DNA of 64,000 nt, from positions 2,294,001 through 2,358,000 of the forward strand of contig BDSL01000003.1 in assembly GCA_003116995.1 (NCBI GenBank), written 5' to 3'. This DNA is from Yamagishiella unicocca (taxonomy: Eukaryota > Chlorophyta > Chlorophyceae > Chlamydomonadales > Volvocaceae). The notes below the pieces were generated by a model that ran no database searches, was not told the DNA's origin, and saw only the letters and a program-made list of their open reading frames with translations. The translations under genes and the position numbers were made by a program. Numbering within the stretch: the stretch's first letter is position 1; each line of letters opens with the position of its first letter. This document shows positions 34,233 to 46,400 of this stretch, in pieces.

Positions 34233-36111
34233 TCAGCATCGAATCCTCCACGGCACTGCTTGCGCTTGTTGCGCTATCGTTTAGGACCCAAGTTGTTTGT
34301 GTGGTGTCTTGAAAGGAAACGGAGCCTCCCCCATGTGGTAACTGAGACCCAGTATGACCCGTCAGCCAATGTTGCGCGCGCAGCACTGCCTGTGAATCTT
34401 ACACAAGGGTCTGACTAAATGACTTCCACTAACCGTTCGCAAGTTGCAACGGATATAGAACATGACAAATGAAACATGCCGGCCGTCGCCGGCGCAGCAC
34501 GTGAAAAAGGGATCCCGTGAGATGCAAATTCGGGGAGGAAGCACCGGGCGACAACACCTCGTGTAGCCTTCCAGCTCCCGCAGCCTTATGATGCATGACC
34601 ACCCCCCTGTGCCTCAACTCCTGAGAATCTCCTCCGAACTACCCAGGTCGAAGCAGCCCGATGCTTTTTTGCGGCTTGTGATTGCTACCTACCAGGCATC
34701 AAAGCATGCCATGGCACCCAACAAGTACGAACAGTAATCGCTCACACCTGCGAGCGCAAACCCTCCAGCTGCCCTGGTCGACGCGACCAGGGCAGCCCAG
34801 GAGACGAAAACCCCGCATGGCTGGCATGCCTGGCAGCTCCAGCAACTAGGAGGGGAGGTATGCCGAAACATTCATGACCCAGACAGCGCCCCTCCAGCCA
34901 CCACTGCATGGACACTGCGTACTCCGCACGCTGCAACAGCCGCTGAGGAGGGGCCGCACCCACCGCGAAGAGACCATCATTTCAGCCCATAGCTCAACTT
35001 GAACAACGCTACGACTACGACCTGCGTCGTCATGCTTCAACGACAGGAACGTGGGGCCACAACACACCGCAGTAAGGGCGCCACCACACCCGCCGCTGGG
35101 TGAGCAGCCCGGATGGATGGGTGCATCCTTTTAGCAGCTGTGGCCCTCGCCGCGTCGCCGCCCCCCACTCCGCAACATCCCTGCACGACAAGGCATTTCC
35201 CGGACGCGTTTACACGGCCTCGGAAAATGTGAAGGAACTGCAACCCACACAACCCTCCCTAGTCAGGGAGGAAGGACAACCGCAATGGCTTCGGCTCCAA
35301 ACCGAAAAGCTCGCAAACCCTGCACGAGCGCGCGCAACCGCCTCGCGTGCAAAACACACCCCGCCAGCCCACCCGCCAGCTCCTGCTCTCGTCCGGCCGG
35401 CCCGCCGCCAGGTCCCTCACGCCACTTCACTCCATCCTCTGCCCCGCAGGCCGCCACGTTCACTCGGTGCCCCGGACTTGTTAAGAAGTACGGCTTTGGT
35501 ACAACAACCTAAGCCCGTACAGTACGGCATCACATGCGGCGCATATCCCCAGGCCGGTTCCGGGGGTAACTACTTCCTCAGGACCCAAGCCGGGTCAAGC
35601 GCACGCGCCGAGGGGGCCGGTCCCGCCCCAGGTGCCCCCCCTGGAGGGGCCGGGAGCTGCCCGCCGCCCTGGCCTAGGGGCGGACAGACCGGGGGGGGGG
35701 GAGCACACGGGGGGCCCTGCTTCACCCAGCCCACATGCTGTGGCCCGTAGCCCTGTACTCTGTGACGAAGTTAGGCTCGCGCACCGCGGGGGCAGCGAAG
35801 GCGCCGGGCGGGAGCCATCCGAACGGAAGACCGGCGGACGTCTAGCCGGGGCCATACCGGTGGTGTGACTGGTGTCGTCAGCCGGGGCCCCCTTGAACGA
35901 CCGCCGGCCGCAATCCCTGCTACAGCGCGCGCACCCATCACCAACCACCAGGCAACGGTATTGACGCGACAATGCAATCACATCACCGTACTGCGTAGAC
36001 AAATCGCCCGCCATCGCCACCGCCATCGCCCGCCATCGCCCGCCATCGCCACCGCCATCGCCGCATCCCAATGTGACGCCGCACAGCGCACCACCACCTT
36101 CCCCGTCCTCG

Positions 36112-36142
36112 GTTTGTCGGCCGTGGATTCGCGGATTCTCTT
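36112..36142 (+). repeat. Dispersed short motif, copy 1
   Basis: GTTTGTCGGCCGTGGATTCG continues GCGGATTCTCTT. Identical over about 30 bp to 36826-36855. Confidence 0.8.
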
Positions 36143-36825
36143 ATTGAAAAACACTTAGCCACCGCGTGGCCTCGCCGCCAAAGCACGGTGCCAACCAACT
36201 AACACCGCCAAGGTCCCACCCGCATCCTCTTATCCGCAAGTCTGAAAAACGCCTGCCACGCGAAGAGTCACGTTGCCGATCGTTTAGCCTCGAGGATATA
36301 TTTTTTGTTGCGCTTATTTGTGCGCAGTTCCGTTTCTCGTCTGATGCGCGGCGGCGTCGCGCGCGCGCAGCAGTATATCGTGCGCCAGCAGCAGTGCGAA
36401 GCAGCGCCCGTATCGCATTGCATCATGTCGCATCATGTCGCATCATGTCGCATCGCTTGCTTTGAAAACACAACAGCGGCCCCAGGCGACCAAGCGACGA
36501 GGTAGAGGGGTGGTAGCGGGGGGTGGAAAGCGGGAGAGGGGGTCACCCGGCTAGCCGCGCTCGCGCACACACCGTCCGCGAGGCTCTGCCTCTGGCTCCG
36601 ACCCACCCTGGAGCTCCGACGCCCCCGCCCGCCCCTCCCAGCCTCCAACCCCCGACCTCCATCCTACAGAGTCCCTAAAGCGGGGACACACACCACGGCT
36701 GCGAAAAGCCCTACAGCCCTCCTGCCTCGCACGTCATCGTCGACCACTCGAGCGGGTCCAGTCCGCCAGCGCCGCAAGCACGGACCGCCACAGCAGCGAC
36801 GACGGAGCCCCCCTCCCCGCCCTCC

Positions 36826-36855
36826 GTTTGTCGGCCGTGGATTCGCGGATTCTCT
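36826..36855 (+). repeat. Dispersed short motif, copy 2
   Basis: Same 30-bp block as 36112-36142; the flanks differ completely after CTCTT. Confidence 0.8.
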
Positions 36856-37415
36856 TGTACCCCCCCCCCAACGCCCGGAAGAGGAGCGAGGCGCCCATAC
36901 GTCGCCACGAGCTGCGCCTGCTGCCGTGCTTCCGCCCTGCTTCCGCCCTGCTTCCGCCCTGCCTACCGTCAAACGTCAGGCTCCATCGTCCCGCTCAAAC
37001 TGACCGGCCGCCCTCCCTTGCAGCTGTCAAAACACCAGCTCTGGCACACCTCACAGCCCGGGTGGCCCTCTCTCCGCTACCGCCACGTCGGGCCGCGAAC
37101 TACTCTACATATGATCACCACACTTGGGCCGCTCCCTCGGCGCTCGTGCCCCTGCGGCATCTCCATCCGCCGCCTCCTCAGCGCCGCTACCCTCTTGGCC
37201 CACATCAAACCTCCCTCCGTCTGCCGCTGACAGCCGCCTCCTCCTCATCCGCCGGCCGCCAGCCGAGGACTGCTGCTGTCGCTACTGCCGCTGGCGCAGC
37301 TGCTGACGTCGGTACTCACGGCCAGCTGCCGCCTCCGCGCGCCCCTCCCAACCCACCCGGGGCTGCTGCCGCTGCTGCTGCTGCTGCTGCCGCTGCTGCC
37401 GCTGCTGCCCCCCCC

Positions 37416-40400
37416 TCAGTCATCGTCGTCCTCCAGGTGCCCCGCCGGTAGGCCCAGGAAGGCCGACTGCATCTCCAGGGGGTCCAGCGGCCGCGTCTTG
37501 AACGGCGGCGGCGTAGGCATCATGGGGGTGAGCATCGTCACAGTCGCCACCGCCGTCATTGCCGGATCCGCAACCACCTTGCCAGCGACGGGCGTGGCGG
37601 CAGCGGCGGCGGTGGCGGCGGCCGTCTGCGCCGGCGGCGGCTTGACGGTCGGCAGCAGCGGCGGGCTGTCCGCTGCAGGGGCCGGGGGCGGGGCCGGGCG
37701 GGGCTTGGAGGGACCCGCCCCGTTGCAGCCCGCGGTCGGGTGGTAAGGACCGTTGGCGCCGTTGGCCAGTGGGGACCGATCCGCCTTGGGCCGCACACTA
37801 GCAGTAGCAGCAGGGGTCACAGCAGCAGGAACCGCCTCCGCCGCCGCCGCCGCCGGAGGAGGAGCCGGAGGAGGAGTCGGTGCCGCTTCCTTCGCCGCCT
37901 TAGGGGGGGCAGCCGGCGTCATCGCAGACACGGCCGGCGGCGACTCGTCGTCATCGGACAGGCTCATGCCTCGGAAAGGGCTCAGCAGCCCGATCCCATC
38001 GGCACGGGCGCCCAGTAGGTTCGTCGGCCTCGGGTCGGACATCGGCATCATGGGTTGCGGGTCGGAGGCGTGGGGCGAGAGGCTCGCAGCCGGCACATAC
38101 AGCGGCCGAGACACCGTCGACGCCAGCGTCGGGACCGTTTCCAGGGTGGGGGGGTCAGCGGACGCCAGCTTCGCCTGCTGTGTGGCGGAGGCGAAGCTCG
38201 GGGGGGCGGCGGCGTCAGCGGCGATGCTGTTGACGTCCGGAAGGCAACCAGACCCGCCAGTCGCGCTGTTGAGCAGCTGCACGTCGGGGTGAGGAGGAGG
38301 GGGGTGAGAGGGAGGGTGGGGGTGAGAGGGAGGGTGGGGTTGAGGGAAAGCCGGAGGGTCGGCTCAGGGGGAGAAAATGGGGGCGGGGGTGAGGAGGATG
38401 GGCGAGGGAGGGTGAAGGTGGGTGAGGGGTGGGATGAGGCCGTTGGCAGCGGCAGGCGGCTGGCAGGAGTGGTAGCTGCGTGACCACATCAACCCGTCTT
38501 CGTCGGGCAGTGGTGGACCGGCCGGACGAGCCAGACCCATACGTCAGGAGGCGTGAGTGTCCGGGGAACCCGGGTGCGAGCCGGGGGAGCCAGCTGGTGC
38601 GGAGAGCAGCAGCAGGGATGGGGGCGCCGCTTAGGAGAGCCAGCTGGTGCGGAGAGCAGCAGCAGGGATGGGGGCGCCGCTTAGGAGAGGGACTCTCGTC
38701 GCTGAGGCCGCAGCTGCTGGCTGCTGTCCCCACCGCGGTCCCCCCTCTTCATCTCAGACGCAAACATGCATACGTGGCCATGCCCACCTGTCGCACACGC
38801 AACCAAACCCCGACTGCACCGTCGGTCCCCCCCCCCGGCTTTCCATTGTGCCCCTCTTGTGCCGACATAACACCCCCCTTCACCGTCCGGACCGGCCGGC
38901 TGCTGCTCCGAAAACCCTCACACGACACCGGCCTTCCAGCCCGTCGGTCACCGAATCGGTCCTTGCGACACCCATCCGAGTGCAATCTCAAACGTGCGAC
39001 CCTAAGCTCAGGCTGCGAGACGAGGCTGCGAGACGAGGCTGCGAGACGAGGCTGCGAGACGAGCCGTTGGGGATGGCGCCGCCCTCCGCCAAAATTGGTG
39101 GTCCGAGCTGAGCGGGTTGCACAGTGGTCTGCTGACGTCGCCGGGCCGCCCAGCAGCCCCCACGACACCTCCCTCCCCCGCGCCGACCCCACCACCACGT
39201 CCTGCAGCAGCCGCGGCGGCGGCCGCAGCCGCGGCGGCGTGCAATCTCTGGCCTCCCCAGACAGCGCCATGCGCAGCAGCGGCTGTACTCCTCATACCTC
39301 GGACGACGCGGCCGCATTGTCCTCCCCCAGCCGGATGTCTTGCAGCAGGTGGGGGTCCAGGTCCGGGTCGTGGAGCAGGGAGCTCGCCAGCTTAGACAGC
39401 AGGTGCGAGAGGTCGTCGGCGGAAGACGAGGAGCCGCCCTCGGCGGCGGTGTCGGACGCCTCCGCCCGGGGTGACGCCTCCTCCGCGGGCGCCGTCACGC
39501 AGGCAGCGGCGCTGTCAGCCGCGTCGACGCTGCCGCGTTGCATGGACCTGGCCTGGAACTGGCGAGCTCCCAGGAGGCTCCGTCGCACCTGCGCGAAGAG
39601 GGGCGGGTGGGTGGGTGGGTGGGCGGGTGGGTGGGTGGGTGGGTGGGTGGGTAGGGGGTAGGGGGGCCTTATCATGCCGTCCGTTGGGTGGTACACAATA
39701 CATCCGCGAATACACTCGGTGGGTGGGTGCATGGACGGGCGCAGGCAGGCAGGAGGGCACGGCGAGGAGGAGTACTTGCTGCCAGGGCCTTATTGCCCCC
39801 CAGGACGATGGCGTATGGGGTGTGGATACGCCTGCTGGACCTCCGGCCCTCGTATCGCCCGCCTGCCACTACGGAGACCATTGCAGACACTTGCTAAAAC
39901 CCCTGCTCCACTGCGGTAGCAATCTCCTCTGTTCCTCCTGTGATGTGTACGGGTCGTGTGTACGGGTCGTGTGTACGGGTCCCCTAGCTACCCCGCCGCC
40001 GCCGCCACACACCACGCTGAGTGTTCGCTGCCAGCGGATGAGCGCCATCAGCCTCTCCGCGATTTTGTGGAAGAAGGGCCTGCGGGCGGGGTGGCGGGGG
40101 ACAGCAGGGGGGTCAGCCGAGGGTGATGACAGTGCGTTTCCCCTCTCCTGTACGGCAGTACGACGACAACAACAATGAACCAAGCCTGGGCGTATACACG
40201 GCCGGGGGAGGCACCGCTGACGACAGCTCCTCCCCTCTCCCGAGGCGACCGCCCGCCGCCGCACCTGTCCTCCGCCTTCTCCGCCCAACAGTCCAACATG
40301 AGGGCCCTGTACGCCTGCAGGAGCGGGGGCAGGCGGGAGGGGGGCCGGGGCGGGAGGCGGGGGCAGGCGGGGCGGGGCGGGGCGGGGGGATGGGGGGGCG

Positions 40401-43400
40401 GGGCAGAGAGCCCACCGGTGAACCCATGAAGAAGGGAAAGGCAGCCCTGGCTGCCCGACACGGGCAGGGGCGGTGTGAGGGTCAGCGCACGCGACGAAGG
40501 CTGCCGCCACAACAAATACCCTCCCCCTCCCCCAGCCTCCGCGCACCCAGGCGGCGGCGTCAAGCGCACAAAGCGCATGGCTGTACGACAAGCTGTGCGG
40601 CACGGCGCGGCACAAAAGAAAGCCGCAACAGCACGGCCCCGGCCCCCTGGCCGCCTAGTCCACGGGCTTTCATCTTCCCCCCGGCGGCCGCCCCAGATGA
40701 ATATTCCCGTCCACTCACTTCCAGGTGGATATTCGGCGGCACCGGCAGCCTGCGGTCCTGCGGCACGTTCGGGCGCCAGCTAGGATTGAGCGTGTGGCGC
40801 AGCTTGACCACCTCGTCCTCCGTAACGTCGTCGTACGGCAGCATGAACGTCAGCATCTCGTACATGATGATGCCGAAGCTGTACACGTCTGCAGCGGTGG
40901 TCGCGCAGGGGCGACTCATGTCGTACACCTGGCGCAGGGCACACGCGCAGGGGGTGGGGGGTGCGGGGGTGCGGGGGTGGGGGGGTGGGGGGGGGGGCGA
41001 GAAAACCCGTCTAGTGCGATCAGGGCCTGGGCCCCCCTTCGCCACCTGGGTTGTCTGCGTTTTCCAGCATGCAATCCCAGACGTGTGTACCAGACGTTTC
41101 CTAATCGGTTTCCTCCACCTCCTCCACCTCCCCCACCGAATCGCCCGCACGCACCTCGGGCGCCTGCCAGCGGGGGTTGGTGAGCCGCGCCGGCACCCCC
41201 TGGTTTGGGTCCTGGGCGGTCCCCAAGATACGCGCGAACCCAAAGTCCCCGATCTTGAGGTGCTGGTCCTCAGTCACGAACACGTTGGGAGAGCGCAGGT
41301 CGCCGTGGATGTAGTTGCGGCTGTGCAGGTAGGCCATGCCGGCGGCGATGTCCTGGGGGGTGGGGTGGGGGGCGAGAAGACCCGGTTACACGACAGAGGA
41401 AACGGAAGGGATGGCATACAAACCGGTTACGCGACATGGATAGGATAGCTGGCGCAGTGTCTTCGGACGGAGGGGGGGGCCCGGGATAATGCACAGGCTG
41501 GCGGTAAGGGCGGGGACAGTGGACAGGTGAGCCAGGCGGGGATGCCGGGGTGATGGACCCGCCCCTGATCCTGCGTCCCACGTGCCGGCTGATCGCCTCT
41601 CCCTCCCTGGAGCCCCCCCTCGAGCCAACTGCCTCGCGCGAGGTTGCGCGCCGAGCCGCCCCAAGCTTACCCGCTGGCGCGCCCCACGACCGGCGCGAGC
41701 CAGCGCACTAACCGCCTCCGCAGCCGCCCCCCTCCCCCCCTGCACCCCCCACCTGCAACATGACCAGCCTCCTGCCCCACGTGAGCGTCTCGCGTATGCG
41801 GATGTTGCCCTGGCGAGCATCCCGCAGCAGAGAGTACAGAGAGCCGCGCCTGAGGGTGGTGAGGGGGCGGTGGTGGTGGTGGTGGTGGTGGGGGTGGTGG
41901 GTGTGGCGCAGAGCACAGGCAACACAAAGCACGCAACGCCCCCACATTCGCGAATTATCTTTACACCACTCAACATGCGATGTACAGAGCCACGTGAACT
42001 TGGATACGCGTTTCGCTACGACGACACTCCGCTGCCTGGGATGGCCCAGCCAGCGAGCCTACCACACACCACACCACACCCCTCCCCCAACTCCCCCCCC
42101 CCGCACAGCCCCCGGCACGCCCCCCCGCGCCCTCCTTTGCAATCCGCACCCCATGTTCACCCCTCTACACCCTCAGCCCCGCCCCGCCTCGCCCCGTGCC
42201 GCCACGCCTCCCCCGGGGGGCGAGTGTGGCTGCGCCTCACTTGTAGTATTCGGTAATGATCCTCGGCGGCGAGGCGCACACGCCCACGAAGCGGATGATG
42301 TTGGGGTGCTGGCCCAGGTCGATGAGCGCCGACACCTCCTTCACCACCCCGGCCAGGATCTCACTGGAGCGCGCGGCTTCGGGGCTGATCAGGTCCTGCA
42401 GGCGGGGAAGGGAGGGGGGGGGGAGCCGGGGGCCGGGATGGGTTTTAGGGTTTCGGAGCAGTTGAGGGACAGTCGTGGAGCGCAGGGGGCGGAGGAACCA
42501 TAGGGGCGGGAGGCGGGGGTTGCACGCACAGGGGTTTCCGGCGAGGGGTTTCTGCGCTCGTCCAATACACCCCGCACAGGGGGAGTCGGTCCGTACGTCC
42601 GTAACCGATCACGCGCCTACGCTTTACCCCCCCCCCTCCCGTTTCTCCTCGAATCCCCCTCCGGGTGCGTTGGCAGATGTGTTGTGGGGGGACTCGAGGA
42701 CGACCCGTGGATGCGAGAAAAACCGTTTAGGGAAGACGCTTCGAGGTGCATGCTGGAGGACTTTGTTGAAGATACGAAAGACGAAGGTCGTGTATGTCGA
42801 CCGTCGGCGGCTAAGCTACCGCGCGCCCCCACCTGCCGGCCAACCCCCGTTCCCGTTCCCGTCCCCCGCCCATGTCCTCCTGCACCCCACCTACCATCGC
42901 GATGGACGCCAGCTTGCCGAACGATGCCGAGGTGGGATGCATCTCCTTAACCGCCACGTCGATGTGCTGCCAGCGCCCACGCCACACGGTGCCCTCGGCC
43001 CCCTCACCGATCTGCTCAATCTGGCGCAAGTCCTCGGGGCTGATGAAGCAGTTCTGCGGGCGGGGGGCGAGGAGGGCGGGGCGGCAGTGGGCGGCGGCGG
43101 CGTAAGTACGGCTGGGCACCACGGTGGGGGCACACGCGCCCGGGAAAAGCGCGTGAGGCGCCTGAACGAAACCTGGGCGCAGCCAATGCAGCCAGTTCCA
43201 CGGCCTGTGCTGGCCTGGAAAAGCCAAGTCGTCGCGTGGTCCGTGTTACGCAGGGGGACAAAACACACAAAAACCCGCCCCCGAGACCCCGCTCCCAGCA
43301 GGTGGCGTGCGCCCAGTTCCCCCCCGGCCCCCCGTGCCTGCAGGAAGGGGTTGACTGCCGGCCGCGGTGAGGGCTGCTGCGTGGCGTTGGGGTCGGGTCT

Positions 43401-46400
43401 TGGCGGCGGCAGCACCGGGGGAACTGGCAGGTGCGCGTCGCCTGGGAGGGGCGACGAGGGGGAGCAGCAGCAGCCGCCGGGGCACAACCGGGTGAGTCGG
43501 TCGCTAGATACACGCTTGCCAGGATAGGCACGTCCTCGCGGCGTTGTTGCAGCCCCGGGGGGAGGGGGGGGCCGTGTGAGGAAAACACGTGTCCAAGTAA
43601 AACCCAAGGGGGGTGGGGTGGCATCGAAAGACCCGGTTACTCGGGTTACGGGGGAAACCCGAGGGTTTCGGGGTGGCATGAAGACCGATTACACACCCTG
43701 GGAGAAGGGAGCCAAGTGGCGCATCGTGGGAGCGCGAGAGAGTCATGGGTGGTGGAGGCGGGGGAGCCGCATATGCAATGCCCTAGCGCAGGCAGGCAGC
43801 GCCCAAGAGACAGCCACGCCTTGTGCGCGTGGGCCAGCAAAGGAGGGAGCCCCCGACCGGTCCCGCGGCCGCACCCAGAACCCTGACGGAGCCAACCAAG
43901 CACCGCCAGCCCTTTTCTCCCTCCTCCCCGTAACGCCGACCCACGGGTTTCCTCTCAAACCCCACCCCGGGGGGGGGGTCCTCTCAACCTCCCGGGTTTC
44001 CCTCATACACACAAAACACACACGTACCCCTTTTTCCTCCTACATCTTCCCCCCCCCCGGACACACCGTCATCCGCGTCGCCGTCCGTGTTGCCGGAGAA
44101 CGACGCCCGACGAGACAAGTTCTCGTGGTCGGTCATGTTGGACAACCGGCGATTGCTGCGACCCGTGGGTCCGGGCACGTGCTGGCGAGGCGCCCCAGCG
44201 CCGCCGCCGCCATAGTCGCTCGTGCGGCTGATGCCGTTGGGCGGGTAGGTCATATTGGGGTGGCCGCCGTGGCTGTTGTTGTGGTACGACGGCCCGGGGC
44301 CGTACAACATCATCTGGTTGGGCGAGTGCTCCGACATCCCCATGCCATTGGGGATGTGACCGTACAGCATGTGTTGCTGCTGGTGGTGCTGCTGCACGTA
44401 AACCGGCGGCGGCGGCGCCGCCACCGGCTGCGGCATCATCTGCCCCAGGGTGGGCATGTTGGGGTATGTCGGCTGGCCAGCCTGCGTGTTTTGTGAGTAC
44501 GGAGAAGGTACGGGCGGTACGGGGCCGTACGGCGACCGCGGGGAGGACGACGTGACGGGGTACGGCTGCTGCGTGCCGTACTGCGCGCCTGCCGCCGCCG
44601 TGACGGCAGCCTGCGGTCCCGCATGCTGCGGCGTCGGGCTGGCGGGCCTTATGACCGCGAGCTGGTGCTGCTGCTGCTGCTGGTGGTGGGAGGTGTTGGT
44701 GCCGGAGTCCGCCTCGGGGTATTGGCGGGACGCGTCGGAGGGGGCTCTCCGGAGGCTGTCGGTGATCAGGGTGGTGACGTTCCGCCAGATCTGGACGGGC
44801 TGAGACCTGCTGGAGGGCTCCACCTGGCTCTCCGCGCCCACCGGCAGGACCTTGGGCAGGTTGGCCTCACTCCGCTTCTCCTCCTCCGGAGCCGCGGCGG
44901 CGCCGGAGGCGCCGCCGCCGCCGGCCGCCGCCATCGCCTGCGCCAGCTCGCCCTCGACCGCCGACACCGGCGCCAGCTGCGAGGGGGTTGGTTTCGGAGC
45001 GAGGCGGGCGCCAGGCCGCGGGAAAGGACGGATATGTCGTACAATATATGTAAAAGCATGTGGGGTGTTTTGTGGACACCGCGCGCATGGCATCGTCGCC
45101 AGCTGGACCTAAGAGCAATCGTGCGCGCGAGCAGCTGACGCTCCATAAGGCCTCTCCGCCCCCGGCCGGCCGCGGCACCTGGCTTACCTTGGCGGTGCTG
45201 GCTGGGCGGCTGGCGTCTCCTCCGGCGGTGCCCTGGCGCTCTGCCGCCCTGCCCAGGGGCTGCCCCTCCTGAGACCGCAAGGCCAAACACACCACACCAC
45301 ACCACACCACGTTAACATAACGTGACGCGAGACGAAAGGGAGACGAGGGCGCAGTGTAAGACGGGACGAGCAGATGAGCGGGCTTTCCGCCCGACCCGCC
45401 CTTCCATGCCGCCGGCCCCCCCCCAACCGTAACCCTTCGCTTGCTGGTTTCTTTCTCCCCCCCGCCAGCTGTGTCGTGCAGCAGGGTCTTCGCGCCACTC
45501 CCCGGCCGCAGCGAGCACGCGGCAGCGCTCCCCCCCCCCCATGTCGGCCGTGGATTCGCGGATTCTCCTTAAACCCCCCATGCCAAACCCGCCAGCCCCT
45601 CCGCCTCGACTTCACTCCCCACGCACTCGGGCCAACCAACGAAGATGACAGCACCCCCCCCCTCTTCCCCCCCCCCCGCCCACTCCCATCCAGTGCCAAC
45701 CCACGGGTCGTCTCTCATACACCACCACCACCACCTCCACCACCACCACCACCACTACCACCACCACTCGCCCCCCTTCCAACCGGGTCTTCTCGCCACT
45801 CCGCTCGCACACGCGATACACGCACCGGCGCTGCGTTGCGCTGGTTGGCTCCCCGAGGCGCAGCAGGGCCCAGCGCGCCGTTGCCCAGAGAGCTTACGGA
45901 CAGCTGCTCGTCGATCGGCGTGGTGATCTCGTCCTCGCCGCCGCGAGCGGCGGCGGTGGCGACTCCAACCGCGACGGCAAAGGCGTTGGGATGATTGTTA
46001 CCGTTACCGTTCATGTTACCGTTACCGTTCATGTTACCGTTACCATAACCGTTACCGTTGTTGTTGCTCATCGGGTACCGACTTCCCACTGGCATCGGCA
46101 ACGAGCCTGCCGGGCTATCCAGGGGCGCGTTGTTGCTGCCAAACGGCATCTGGCCCAGCGGGGGGGCCGGAGGCATGGGGATGGAGTTCGGGTCCACGCT
46201 CGAGTGAGGGACGTGCATAACGCCGCCGCCGCCGGACGTGAAGGTCGAGCCCCCGCCGTGCCCGTGCCCGTTACCCATGGAGGGATTGTAAGAGTCTGGG
46301 GGCGTCGATTCCATGTGAGCAAAGCCGTTGGCCAGCGGGTACACCGACCCCACGGGGGGGTACGTCTGTTGGCGTCCGCCGCTGGCAAGCGAGCCTGGTC

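Larger units (their letters stand above)
34233..37415. other. Intergenic with motif repeats; kinase 3' UTR expected at the right edge
   Basis: No gene is supported. 36003-36063 is a CGCCATCGCC-type tandem; 36421-36452 repeats CATCATGTCG about three times; 36932-36964 repeats CTTCCGCCCTG. Two near-identical GTCGGCCGTGGATTCGCGGA blocks lie at 36112-36142 and 36826-36855. No reverse-complement TGTAA could be placed for the kinase gene. Confidence 0.4.

Noticed and set aside
39292..39732. Extension of the kinase exon upstream of 39588
   Set aside because: The upstream part is a (CACC)n tract ending in a clear CAG acceptor; the phase from exon 40016-40079 fits the spliced form.
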